Positions 8,770 to 16,740 of a DNA stretch of 64,000 nucleotides are shown piece by piece (position 1 is the first letter of the stretch; every line of letters starts with the position of its first letter). Position numbers and translations under genes: made by a program. Source of the stretch: Pseudoalteromonas piscicida (GTDB lineage Bacteria; Pseudomonadota; Gammaproteobacteria; Enterobacterales; Alteromonadaceae); assembly GCF_002744175.1 (NCBI RefSeq), contig NZ_NKHF01000023.1, positions 62,001 through 126,000 on the forward strand. The letters are read 5' to 3'. Under the pieces are notes generated by a model. The model saw nothing but the letters and a program-made list of their open reading frames with translations, ran no database searches and was not told the DNA's origin.

Positions 8770-9213
8770 ATGCTTGTTAGTCAAACCCAGGGGGTTGGAT
8801 CACCAACAATTTATAGCAGCCATAGCCCGCATCAACCAAAAGAGGCTGAAGCAGTACAGAAAGACACTCAAGTCTCCATTAGCCAAACCGCAAACAATGC
8901 CGAACATAATTGGCAAAATATTGCCTCTAAATACAACGTTCACAACATTTCAGCGGCAGAAGCACGAACTATGTCCAGAGAGCTATTCGAAGGAGGGTTT
9001 ATTGATTCAGGCCAGATGATGGCTATCGGCGCGCCGATATCAATGAATGAAAGCCCTCACGAAAAGATCAATTTACTTGATGATATGAAGCGTACATTTG
9101 AAATTTCAGCAGCCAGCGGCGGGCTCAATAAAACATCGCGAGAGATTTATGCTTCGGCGATCAATACGCTTGAGGATCTCGCTAAGGCACACAGAAAGAC
9201 TATACCAACTTGA
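8770..9213 (+). CDS. conserved hypothetical cytoplasmic protein
   Basis: A 147-residue protein without signal peptide or membrane segment. The first 45 residues are polar and low-complexity (VSISQTANNAE and similar). The rest is helical, with IASKYNVHNISAAEARTMSRELFEGGFIDSGQM as a recognisable block seen in unassigned proteins of Alteromonadales and Vibrio, and a DDMKRTFE segment. Function unknown. It is monocistronic, preceded by an AGGATTACCT ribosome site, and ends before the bidirectional terminator at 9322. Confidence 0.75.
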   Translation: MLVSQTQGVGSPTIYSSHSPHQPKEAEAVQKDTQVSISQTANNAEHNWQNIASKYNVHNISAAEARTMSRELFEGGFIDSGQMMAIGAPISMNESPHEKINLLDDMKRTFEISAASGGLNKTSREIYASAINTLEDLAKAHRKTIPT

Positions 9214-9321
9214 GGGGTTAAGTCTGTCTAGCCGCGTTATAACAATTTGCCTTAATGGTTGCTCAATTTGAGAGAGCAAATAGCAAGATTTTAGCGAAAA
9301 AATATGCGCTATTTCAGGCAC

Positions 9322-9349
9322 AAAAAAAGCAAGCCTTGGCTTGCTTTTT
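9322..9349. terminator. bidirectional rho-independent terminator
   Basis: AAAAAGCAAGCC, two bases, then GGCTTGCTTTTT: a perfect stem with A and T tracts on both sides. It serves the convergent genes at 8770 and 9367. Confidence 0.85.
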
Positions 9350-9366
9350 CTTCATCAGTTAAGCGA

Positions 9367-9576
9367 TTAAAGCTTAACGATGTTCTCAGCTTGAGGACCT
9401 TTCTGGCCGTCAGTTACTGTGAACTCAACTCTCTCGCCTTCAGCAAGTGTACGGAAACCGTCACCTTTGATTGCGCTGAAGTGTGCGAACACGTCAGGGC
9501 CATTTTCTTGAGCGATGAAACCAAAACCTTTAGACTCGTTAAACCACTTAACGGTACCTGTAAGAGTGTTAGACAT
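9367..9576 (-). CDS. cold-shock protein, CspA family
   Basis: A 69-residue single cold-shock domain: [20 protein letters not shown] with the RNP1 motif KGFGFI, and the RNP2 equivalent VFAHFSAI. It binds single-stranded RNA/DNA and acts as an RNA chaperone. The start is the ATG at 9576, where homology begins; the frame stays open upstream to 9702 but without family sequence. An untranslated leader longer than 100 bp ahead of it would be normal for cold-shock mRNAs. Confidence 0.95.
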   Translation of the reverse strand: MSNTLTGTVKWFNESKGFGFIAQENGPDVFAHFSAIKGDGFRTLAEGERVEFTVTDGQKGPQAENIVKL

Positions 9577-9926
9577 AATACTAATCCTGATATAAAAACA
9601 AAAACCAATGCTAAGCATTGATGAGCTATGCCCATGTGGGCGCATAGACCTAAATTTGTAGAGTGGATAAAACTTCAGGACGGTACTACTACAAGCAAAC
9701 ACTTATACAACAACGTAATGGAGATTTTAAAACACTGACTCAAATTCTGTCTATGAACATCATATAGGGATTCCGCCCTAAGTCAATGTATTTTTAATCA
9801 TCAATATGACTTGTTAATGACAAATACCAATATTTTATTGACCACTTATTCAACACCTTATTTATTCAGGTGTTCTTGAGCTAAGTCTATGCTTAGATTG
9901 GTAATTGCAATAAAATCTTCATAAAG

Positions 9927-10757
9927 CTAGCGTGGGTTTTTAGAGGCTAATTCTCGCACTAATTGCATCACTTGCTCCACCACGACGTGAGGAGCATTCA
10001 TGGGGACAGTATGGTCGCTACCTTCTGCCACAATCAATGCAGATTCACAATGGGACGCTAACGCTTCTTGTCCTTCTCGCCATGCTTTAACGTCTCGCTG
10101 AGTTGGGTCAAATGGTCGCTCCGCCACAATCACTCGGCATGGAATATGTGCTGGGGCTTGATGGGCTCTAACACTCGCAACGGTTTCGCTTAAGGCCTGA
10201 GTTTCTCGGCGCAACGCCTCTCCAAATGTGTTTTCTGGAAGTGAGCTTAATGGTTTGAGTAACTTATCTTGGGCCAAAGCGTGTGTTTTATCAATAAAGT
10301 GAACCGTCACAGGGTCCACATACAGCAGTGCAGCTACTTGTTGAGGGTTGTAGGTAATATAATTTTGCATAATGTAGTATGCGTAGGAGTGGCCGACATA
10401 GATAAATGGAGGACGTATATCAAGCGACCTTAGCACTTCTCGTAAATTACGATTATCGGTATCAACACTATAAGCTCTATTGCTAAGCTCACTTTTACCA
10501 TACCCCTCACGATTATAGGCGACCAAGGCATTCGGCACTTTTTGCAACAAGCCCTTCATTACTGGAGTCCAGTATATGGCCGGAGCGGCTGAGCCAGTTT
10601 CAAATACGATGGCAGGCTCATTTCCCGAGACGTGATAGACCTGTAATGATACCTTATTTGCAACAATAAGCTGCTCACTGATGGTGCGTTCGAGCGCCTC
10701 TTTTGCCACGCCTTGACCACTCACTAAAGCACACAATAACACTAGCGTACGATACAT
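9927..10757 (-). CDS. exported alpha/beta hydrolase
   Basis: A 276-residue protein with a signal peptide (MYRTLVLLCALVSGQGVAKEA). It has the oxyanion region FETGSAAPAIYW, the nucleophile elbow VGHSYAYY (Ser124), a candidate acid in YVDPVTVHF and the catalytic His249 in GSDHTVPMNAPH. It is a periplasmic or secreted esterase-like enzyme whose substrate cannot be told. It is downstream of the ten-gene operon on the same strand, 89 bp after it, with its own ribosome site, and could be read through from that operon. Confidence 0.85.
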   Translation of the reverse strand: MYRTLVLLCALVSGQGVAKEALERTISEQLIVANKVSLQVYHVSGNEPAIVFETGSAAPAIYWTPVMKGLLQKVPNALVAYNREGYGKSELSNRAYSVDTDNRNLREVLRSLDIRPPFIYVGHSYAYYIMQNYITYNPQQVAALLYVDPVTVHFIDKTHALAQDKLLKPLSSLPENTFGEALRRETQALSETVASVRAHQAPAHIPCRVIVAERPFDPTQRDVKAWREGQEALASHCESALIVAEGSDHTVPMNAPHVVVEQVMQLVRELASKNPR

Positions 10758-10845
10758 ATCGGTTCCTTGATGTTTACCCTACTATCGGCTAATAAATTTA
10801 GCAGCTGGCAGCCACTAATACTAATGACATTTTTACTGCGCTGAA

Positions 10846-11553
10846 TTAAAACTCAAACTCAAGTGCCAGTCTAAAACTATGGTCTTTACCTGAGTGGCTG
10901 ATCTCTGAAATAAACCCGGCCTCCCACTTGAGCTGTCTTTGCCCTTCGAAACGATGCAGACCAATAAACCCAGGGCCGATACCAAAAAAATCCTCTCCCG
11001 TGTATATTTCAATGGCAGGTTGAAACGCGCTATATAGCCGATAACGAAGCTGAGCTCTAAACTCAGACTCCCACTCATCTTCAATATCCTTACCCCATTC
11101 CCTCACCAAAAACGCGTTCATGGTTAGGCTAGTGCGACCAAACTCTTTCTCAAATAAAAAGCCTGCGGTCGCTTCATATGCGTCTACTTTGTGTCCTTTT
11201 TCGAGTTCAAACAACATGCCGATGTCAGCCCAATATCGCCCCTGCTCTACAAATTGCCAGCGCGACTCTAATTCATAAGCAGCCAAGTCAAAGTTCCCTT
11301 CATCATCGCGCTCCCCGATAACATAACCCTCAATTGTCATGGTTTCTGTTAAGCTCCAACCAAGGCCTAAGCGCTGCGCTAGTACATTGCCCTGTTCAGT
11401 TTGACGCGACAGCAAGCGCCATTCTAGCTCCCGTTCAAGGGGCATCACATAAGGATGGTAGACTTTGTCCACCACCATACCATCTGCCTTGGCATCAACC
11501 CCCATGAGTCCTAAAAAACTCACCAGCAACGCGAGTATTGCTTTATTTCGCAT
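10846..11553 (-). CDS. outer-membrane beta-barrel protein, last gene of the T_hemolysin operon
   Basis: A 235-residue protein with a signal peptide (MRNKAILALLVSFLGLMGVDAKA). The mature part alternates polar and hydrophobic residues in amphipathic strands (RLGLGWSLTETMTIEGYVIGE, ELEWRLLSRQ) and ends in LALEFEF. That terminal aromatic is the signature BamA recognises, so it should form a small outer-membrane barrel of about 10-12 strands. Its start overlaps the stop of the FTR1-like gene by 11 bp, with GGAGAACA as ribosome site. No close family is recognised. Its place at the end of a set with iron-import-like genes suggests passage or sensing of the same substrate. Confidence 0.72.
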   Translation of the reverse strand: MRNKAILALLVSFLGLMGVDAKADGMVVDKVYHPYVMPLERELEWRLLSRQTEQGNVLAQRLGLGWSLTETMTIEGYVIGERDDEGNFDLAAYELESRWQFVEQGRYWADIGMLFELEKGHKVDAYEATAGFLFEKEFGRTSLTMNAFLVREWGKDIEDEWESEFRAQLRYRLYSAFQPAIEIYTGEDFFGIGPGFIGLHRFEGQRQLKWEAGFISEISHSGKDHSFRLALEFEF

Positions 11554-12274
11554 GCGCTGTTCTCCAATACGTACATCCTAAGAATGTAATCAATGCTCCA
11601 CCAAACCCAGCGAGTGTCGCGACATTTGGCGTTGCTTCATACCCCACTAAAACTCTCAATACTCGTCCGATCACACTGTGCTCATCAACGAATTGCCTCA
11701 GGTCGATTGCTAATCGCTGGGCACTGATTAAATCCACTTGCAGTGCTAGGTCTAGCGCAATTGACACTTTACTGGCCGCATGGAATGCCAATAACAAAAG
11801 CAGCAAGCGCGGTAAATGCTTACTTTTAACCCAGTCCAGGAAAAAGAACAGCAATATTGAAAAACTCATGCAAATCCCCACACCAAGTGCGGTGCCAATG
11901 GCTAGCGTTTGGCCATCGGTAGGTTTGGAATACGAAAAGGCAAAACTTGCCAAATGATGTAAATATAACACCACTGCAACTCCAAACGCGGTGGCTGCTA
12001 GTGTTTCGTTTGCCGTTACCTGTGTTGCCATAATCAAACAGAACAATCCCAGCAGAAGTATAATTTGCAACAGCTCTAACCCCCGGTAGTCAAAGCTCGA
12101 CGCTATCTCACCACCAAGAAACCAAATGCTAAAGCAACCAAGCAAACCCGCAATCAATGCCACCAATGTTGTTTTAACGGGTATAATTGCACTGGTGCAT
12201 TGCGTTAAAAGCACCCAAAGCACAGTCACAGGTAATAACTGATTAACGCTGATAACCACGGCATTAAGAAGCAT
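11543..12274 (-). CDS. FTR1-like membrane permease lacking REXXE motifs
   Basis: A 243-residue protein with about seven membrane helices. Its topology and C-terminal block (LRQFVDEHSVIGRVLRVLVGYEATPN, then a last helix) resemble FTR1/EfeU/FtrC iron permeases. The RExxE motifs that carry ferric iron in that family are absent: the first helix reads VISVNQLLPVTVLWVLL where REGLEA is expected. It directly follows a cupredoxin-like gene (11-bp overlap, AAGGAG ribosome site), as FtrC follows FtrB in Bordetella. It may be a diverged iron permease, a membrane sensor partner, or a carrier of another substrate. Confidence 0.6.
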   Translation of the reverse strand: MLLNAVVISVNQLLPVTVLWVLLTQCTSAIIPVKTTLVALIAGLLGCFSIWFLGGEIASSFDYRGLELLQIILLLGLFCLIMATQVTANETLAATAFGVAVVLYLHHLASFAFSYSKPTDGQTLAIGTALGVGICMSFSILLFFFLDWVKSKHLPRLLLLLLAFHAASKVSIALDLALQVDLISAQRLAIDLRQFVDEHSVIGRVLRVLVGYEATPNVATLAGFGGALITFLGCTYWRTAHAK

Positions 12275-12623
12275 TTTTTGGCTCCTTCACTATCACGGTG
12301 CCTTGCGCTGTATTCGGCGAAAATTCACCAAAGAAGCTGTACTCCCCAGGCGCAAGCGGACCAATATAAATTACACTTTTTCGATTTGGAAACAGGACTT
12401 TCTCACGATTCAAATCAAAGCTGTCAAACTCCTCAACCTGAGGGTCTTGGTTTTCAATAATAAGCTTCACTTTACGGTTTGCCGGTACTTCAACTTGTGC
12501 AGGGGTAAACAAGTGATTTTTCAAAATAATGGTGTAACTTTCTTCCGCCCAAAGCGCAAAACTAAAAGTAACCAATGGCAACCCAAGCGCCAAAGATAGC
12601 GCTGAAAACCTACTCCTTTGCAT
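12264..12623 (-). CDS. periplasmic cupredoxin-like protein (FtrB/EfeO-N type)
   Basis: A 119-residue exported protein. After the signal peptide (to about residue 26, ending SFALWA-EES) comes a single cupredoxin sandwich: YTIILKNHLFTPAQVEVPANRKVKLIIENQD, FDSFDLNREKV, then GPLAPGEYSFFGEFSPNTAQGTVIV. The type-1 copper ligands His/Cys/Met are missing in the last loop, where EfeO-type domains usually have C-x-x-H and M. It is thus closer to FtrB-like partners of FTR1 permeases, which are thought to assist periplasmic ferrous iron oxidation and transfer. It begins within the last codons of the histidine kinase gene. Confidence 0.72.
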   Translation of the reverse strand: MQRSRFSALSLALGLPLVTFSFALWAEESYTIILKNHLFTPAQVEVPANRKVKLIIENQDPQVEEFDSFDLNREKVLFPNRKSVIYIGPLAPGEYSFFGEFSPNTAQGTVIVKEPKNAS

Positions 12624-13941
12624 CCAGCCCCCTAGGTAAGCTCACGGACACTCTCAGTCCTCCTAAATGACTACGAGCAAATACAATGTCAGCGTGATAA
12701 ATTGCAATGATATGGTTAACTATCGCCATCCCTAAACCGGCCCCTTTTTCTCCTGATGGATGCTTGTCTCCGCCAACGCGATAAAATCGGTCAAAAATTC
12801 GCTCTATTTCAGCATCCGACATACCGCATCCCGAGTCATCAACTTGCCACAATATATGCTGTGGCTGCTGCTGAATACTCACTTCTATCTCGCCGTTATC
12901 AGGCGTGTATTTAATGGCATTGCCAATAAGGTTAGAAAATAATGTGGTTAACGTAAATTCACAGCCAGTTAAAGTGACTTCTTCGGCATCTAAGCTGATA
13001 TTCTGCGACTTTTGCTCAATCCTAGGATAGAAATTAGCAATCAGGTGTTGTGTTAATGTCACTAAGTCTTGCTCTGAGAACTGTTTATGCCACAATTCGG
13101 GCTCAGTACGGGCCAGTGTTAGCATTTGCTCCACTACATGATTCAGCTGTTCAAGTCCCTGAGACATAGCACTGGCACTTGGGTGTTGAGTATCACGCAT
13201 CAAGTTATGCAAATGGATTTTTAGGCTCGCAATGGGCGTTTTTAATTCATGTGCCGCATCAGACGCAAAATAACGCTCTTTGAGATAAGCAACTTCCACT
13301 TTTTGGAATAAATCATTAAGTGTAGCAATAACAATAGCGACCTCGGCTTTATCACTTTGTACCTCTAGCGTAGTGAAATCTTTGGGGTTTCGCCCACGCA
13401 ATTCCTTAGACAAGTCCCTCAGAGGCTTGAGCGCAGTGTAAATTATCCAAGCAATAAACACAGCAAGAAAAGGCATCACCACCACCAGCGGTGTCATCGC
13501 TGAAACAATCATGCCCTCAGCAAGGGCAAAGCGTTTTTGCACCGGTTCGGCCACTAAAACTTGGCGCTCACCAAACGTTTCACTGAAAGTTCTGAGCCTA
13601 GTCGCCCCCACATTTTGGGTGCTAAATCCGAGGTGATAATTGAGCTTATCCCTGTGGCTAGATAACAGTTCGCTGCCAGCTACAACTTGTTTTTTATCAA
13701 GTACCAAAAAGTAAAACGCGTTGCTGTTTGTGGTCATCTGATTGTTGGTCGCGGTGACTTGCGCATTAACCAGCGCTGCTATCGACTCTAAGTGGCTATC
13801 AAGCTGTGCTTCTGCCATCGCCATGCTGGAATGATAACCGCGCAGTAATGCCATTGATGCGCTAAGCACCAAAGCTGAAACTAGGATTAAGGTGAGTTTT
13901 CGCGTGATAGACGCACCGCCGAGCGGGCTTTTAGCGACCAC
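12610..13941 (-). CDS. sensor histidine kinase (QseC/PmrB-like)
   Basis: A 443-residue inner-membrane kinase. TM1 spans about residues 15-33, a periplasmic sensor of about 110 residues follows, TM2 about 150-170, a HAMP-like linker, the HisKA helix with phospho-acceptor His231 (AAHELKTPIASLK), and a HATPase domain with N box (LIGNAIKYT), DDSGCGM and GEKGAGLGMAIV. The GTG start overlaps the stop of the response regulator by one base (TAGTG). The sensor domain has no recognisable fold signature. Metal, antimicrobial peptide or redox cues are possibilities given the operon. Confidence 0.92.
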   Translation of the reverse strand: MVAKSPLGGASITRKLTLILVSALVLSASMALLRGYHSSMAMAEAQLDSHLESIAALVNAQVTATNNQMTTNSNAFYFLVLDKKQVVAGSELLSSHRDKLNYHLGFSTQNVGATRLRTFSETFGERQVLVAEPVQKRFALAEGMIVSAMTPLVVVMPFLAVFIAWIIYTALKPLRDLSKELRGRNPKDFTTLEVQSDKAEVAIVIATLNDLFQKVEVAYLKERYFASDAAHELKTPIASLKIHLHNLMRDTQHPSASAMSQGLEQLNHVVEQMLTLARTEPELWHKQFSEQDLVTLTQHLIANFYPRIEQKSQNISLDAEEVTLTGCEFTLTTLFSNLIGNAIKYTPDNGEIEVSIQQQPQHILWQVDDSGCGMSDAEIERIFDRFYRVGGDKHPSGEKGAGLGMAIVNHIIAIYHADIVFARSHLGGLRVSVSLPRGLDAKE

Positions 13942-14603
13942 TAAACCCCCTTGCCGACCACATAACCAATACCTCTCAAGGTCTTAATAAAGCCCTCTGG
14001 CATTTTTTTTCGTAGATGGTGAATATGAACCTCAATGGCATTCGAACCAAGTGCCTCTCCCCAGTCATAAAGCTTGGACTCTAATTGGGCTTTTGACAGC
14101 ACGCGGCCACTGTTTTCCATCAGCGCTTTAAGCAACATATATTCTTTGCGTGGTAACGCTAGGGTAGTGCCGCTAACAAGTACTTCATGACTCGCAAGAT
14201 CTAGCACTACCTCGTTGCAACTTAGTGTACTGCTCACTTGTTTGGTGAAGCGTCTACCAATTACCCGTAAGCGCGCAAATAGCTCTTTTGGCTCAAAAGG
14301 CTTGGCCAAGTAGTCATCAGCACCAAGATCTAACCCCGCAATTTTATCATCGAGGCTGTTTCTTGCGGTGAGAATAAGCACGGCGGTTTGTGATTTGGCT
14401 CTCTTTAAAGCTTTAAGCACCGCTAAGCCATCGCCATCAGGCAAGCCAAGGTCGAGCACCACCAGCTCAAATTCTCCCGACTCTACAAAGCTTATTGCCT
14501 GACTTTGAGTGGGGGCATGCTCAATGGCGTACCCCTCTTTTTTTAGTGATGCGATAAGCCCCTGTGCCAACAACTCATCGTCTTCTACAAGTAATAGCCT
14601 CAT
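13941..14603 (-). CDS. OmpR-family response regulator (QseB/PmrA-like)
   Basis: A 220-residue two-domain regulator. The receiver has acidic pair Glu7-Asp8-Asp9, phospho-acceptor Asp51 (VVLDLGLPDGDG), Thr in LILTARNS and Lys in LAKPFEPKEL. The C-terminal winged helix ends HHLRKKMPEGFIKTLRGIGYVVG. The ATG overlaps the TPR gene's TGA (ATGA). Its relatives QseB and PmrA bind CTTAA direct repeats, and such a repeat lies at 18903-18918 ahead of the operon, so it probably drives its own operon. Confidence 0.94.
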   Translation of the reverse strand: MRLLLVEDDELLAQGLIASLKKEGYAIEHAPTQSQAISFVESGEFELVVLDLGLPDGDGLAVLKALKRAKSQTAVLILTARNSLDDKIAGLDLGADDYLAKPFEPKELFARLRVIGRRFTKQVSSTLSCNEVVLDLASHEVLVSGTTLALPRKEYMLLKALMENSGRVLSKAQLESKLYDWGEALGSNAIEVHIHHLRKKMPEGFIKTLRGIGYVVGKGV

Positions 14604-15256
14604 CTATTCCTTCTTTCTAGCTTCTTTTCGACTTTTGCCAGTAGCCTTGCCACTTCTTCTTGGCGATATTCATCCGCTTTTTCTCGACCTGGACGGCTTG
14701 GTGCATTCTGTGCTTTTTTTAGATGGGCAAGCGCAGCACTGTATTCGCGCTCGTCATATAAAAACTGTGCATAGAAATAGTTTACATCAATTCCGCTAGG
14801 ATTGATCGCCAATGACTCTTGGAATAATTTTTTTGCTTTTTTATCGCTGCCAAACCCGATAGGCCAACCCGGTACTTGCGCATAGAGCGTACCTAGGCTG
14901 GTTAATGCCGAGCCAGATAAGGCGTGTTTATCAAGAGATATCGCTTTTTCGAACGAAGCTTTTGCATCTTTAGCAAGGCCGAGTGCTCCTAAACCGCCTT
15001 TCGCCCCCGCAAAGCTAGACTGCACAATACCGCGCCAAATGTAGGCCTCAGCACGTTCTGGATATTGCTCAACAAATGCTTTGCACTGCTTAACCAACGC
15101 TTCGAATGCTTTTTCTTGGGCATCACCTTGGGTTTCGTAGTTTACCATTGCCCACTTTGTTTGGACTTGGCTTAGATCATCGTCAAATGTAGCCCAAGCA
15201 CCTTGACTGAATACCAGTAGTGTTGCTGAAGCTAACAAGGTTTTTAGTGCGTTCAT
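14600..15256 (-). CDS. exported TPR-repeat protein
   Basis: A 218-residue protein with a signal peptide (MNALKTLLASATLLVFSQGAWA) and tetratricopeptide-like helical repeats across residues 45-190 (AEAYIWRGIVQSSFAG, KAISLDKHALSGSALTSLGTLYAQ, INPSGIDVNYFYAQFLYDEREY). The C-terminus is a charged helix (RLLAKVEKKLERRNR). It is periplasmic and likely a protein-protein scaffold. ATGA overlaps join it to the dehydrogenase upstream and the response regulator downstream. It could organise the enzymes or present a ligand to the kinase; neither is shown. Confidence 0.8.
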   Translation of the reverse strand: MNALKTLLASATLLVFSQGAWATFDDDLSQVQTKWAMVNYETQGDAQEKAFEALVKQCKAFVEQYPERAEAYIWRGIVQSSFAGAKGGLGALGLAKDAKASFEKAISLDKHALSGSALTSLGTLYAQVPGWPIGFGSDKKAKKLFQESLAINPSGIDVNYFYAQFLYDEREYSAALAHLKKAQNAPSRPGREKADEYRQEEVARLLAKVEKKLERRNR

Positions 15257-16044
15257 CGTAATGACTCCTTAGTAGAAAATAAGGTTTGGATGGTTTTCAC
15301 TTTTTTGATTAATGCGTTGTCAACGAGCTCCGGAAGCAAGCCATTAAGCCTCGCAAAAAACTTTTCAGGAAAACCGATTGCAGCTCGTTTAGCGTGGCTG
15401 TGAAGCAACCTCATAAAAGCTTGAGCCACTAGTTCTGGTGAATCCATCTGGTTGCCGAGGGCATGATTCACCGCTGTTGCTCGGTCATCATTCATTTCTG
15501 TTGTCGTGGCTCGAGGTGCAAGGTATTTTACCGCCACTTGACCATCTAATTCCCGTGTTAGTGCCTCAGTAAAACCACGCACGCCAAATTTGCTTGCGCA
15601 ATAACTACTTTGAAACGGAAAACCAATAGAACCAAAGGCCGACCCAACGTTCACTATGGTTCCATGCGTTGCCATCAACTGCGGTAAACAGGCTTGGCTA
15701 ACTAGCATGGGTGCCAATAAGTTTGTTGCCATTTGCTTTTTAAGATCTTCAGGTGCAATGTCAGCAAATCCGGCCATGGTATTGATCCCAGCATTATTGA
15801 CGAGTAAATCAGCGCCGCCCATGGTCGCTGCTTTTCTAGCAATTTGTGTCGCAGCATCTTCAGCCGTAATATCGATCGCGAGATAGTCATGCTCACCAGA
15901 CAACCCTGCTATCACCTGCTTTAGTTTTTCGCTGTCTCGACCAATCAATAAACACCGCCAATTATGCATTGCGAGTTGCTTGCTAATTGCCCGCCCAATC
16001 CCCCGGGATGCGCCGGTAATAACGGCTAGTTTTGCTGCTGTCAT
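15253..16044 (-). CDS. short-chain dehydrogenase/reductase
   Basis: A 263-residue classical SDR. The cofactor loop is TGASRGIGRAIS (residues 10-21), with NNAG at 83-86 and catalytic Ser135, Tyr148 and Lys152 (SSYCASK). An arginine after the glycine loop suggests NADP(H). Substrate unknown; in this operon it plausibly reduces a keto group or oxidises an alcohol made by the diiron protein or the acyltransferase-like protein. Its start overlaps the stop of the diiron gene as TAATG. Confidence 0.9.
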   Translation of the reverse strand: MTAAKLAVITGASRGIGRAISKQLAMHNWRCLLIGRDSEKLKQVIAGLSGEHDYLAIDITAEDAATQIARKAATMGGADLLVNNAGINTMAGFADIAPEDLKKQMATNLLAPMLVSQACLPQLMATHGTIVNVGSAFGSIGFPFQSSYCASKFGVRGFTEALTRELDGQVAVKYLAPRATTTEMNDDRATAVNHALGNQMDSPELVAQAFMRLLHSHAKRAAIGFPEKFFARLNGLLPELVDNALIKKVKTIQTLFSTKESLR

Positions 16045-16727
16045 TAGCTTACCTCCGCAAATTCGACACCTGCTGGGGCCGTTTCGATGCTGCGAAAAAT
16101 GTCACCGTAAAGGCGATAAAACTGCCTGGCACTATGGATAATAATCGCTTGCTCTTCTTCACAGGTGATCTGGTTCATCAGCCCCTTAAAGAAGTCGATG
16201 TGTTCTATATCTAGCGCGCCGTGAGAGGTTAAGTAAGAAAATGCATTGCGCGGTAGGCCGAGTTTATGTGCAATTTGGTGGGCGGCATCATCTGCAAGCG
16301 CAATAGACGTGCCTTCCAACACATTCACCATGCCAAAAAAACTGAGTGGATGTTTGCGAGCGATACTATCGTAGGCATAAGACACCATCATTTCTGTCGC
16401 AAAACTTGGGGTACTGTGGCGGATAACTTCTTTATCGACTCCACAGGCTGCAATATCGTTCAAGATCCACTCTTGATGCCCCATTTCTTCTTCAATGTAA
16501 TGACCAATCGCTTCTCGTAACCACTCTTTGCTATCATCTAACCTTGCCCCGCATGCCATAAGAAGTGGGACTGTGTGTTTAACGTGGTGGAACGCCTGCT
16601 GCAAGAAAGAAACATACTGCCCCTTGGTGATTTGCCCATGAAAGACATCATCAATGATCGGCGCGCTCAGTAAGTATTGGCGTGCCTGCTCGGTTTCGGC
16701 TTGTAGTGTTTGGTAAAAGTTGCTCAT
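16044..16727 (-). CDS. heme-oxygenase-like diiron protein (HDO/TenA-like, iron-containing redox family)
   Basis: A 227-residue all-helical protein of the TenA/PqqC/HDO superfamily. Residues expected to bind two irons in heme-oxygenase-like diiron oxidases are present: an ExxxH pair (EEEMGH, Glu80 or Glu81 and His84), Glu138 (NVLEGTS) and HxxxDxxH (His169, Asp173, His176), plus histidines at 47, 48 and 51. Known HDOs perform O2-dependent C-C or C-H cleavage or N-oxygenation (UndA, SznF). No thiaminase active-site cysteine is evident. MSNFYQTL at 16727 is taken as the start, 13 bp after the ligase gene; an upstream in-frame ATG at 16763 would overlap that gene. Confidence 0.82.
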   Translation of the reverse strand: MSNFYQTLQAETEQARQYLLSAPIIDDVFHGQITKGQYVSFLQQAFHHVKHTVPLLMACGARLDDSKEWLREAIGHYIEEEMGHQEWILNDIAACGVDKEVIRHSTPSFATEMMVSYAYDSIARKHPLSFFGMVNVLEGTSIALADDAAHQIAHKLGLPRNAFSYLTSHGALDIEHIDFFKGLMNQITCEEEQAIIIHSARQFYRLYGDIFRSIETAPAGVEFAEVS

Positions 16728-16740
16728 CGTTGTGTTCCTT

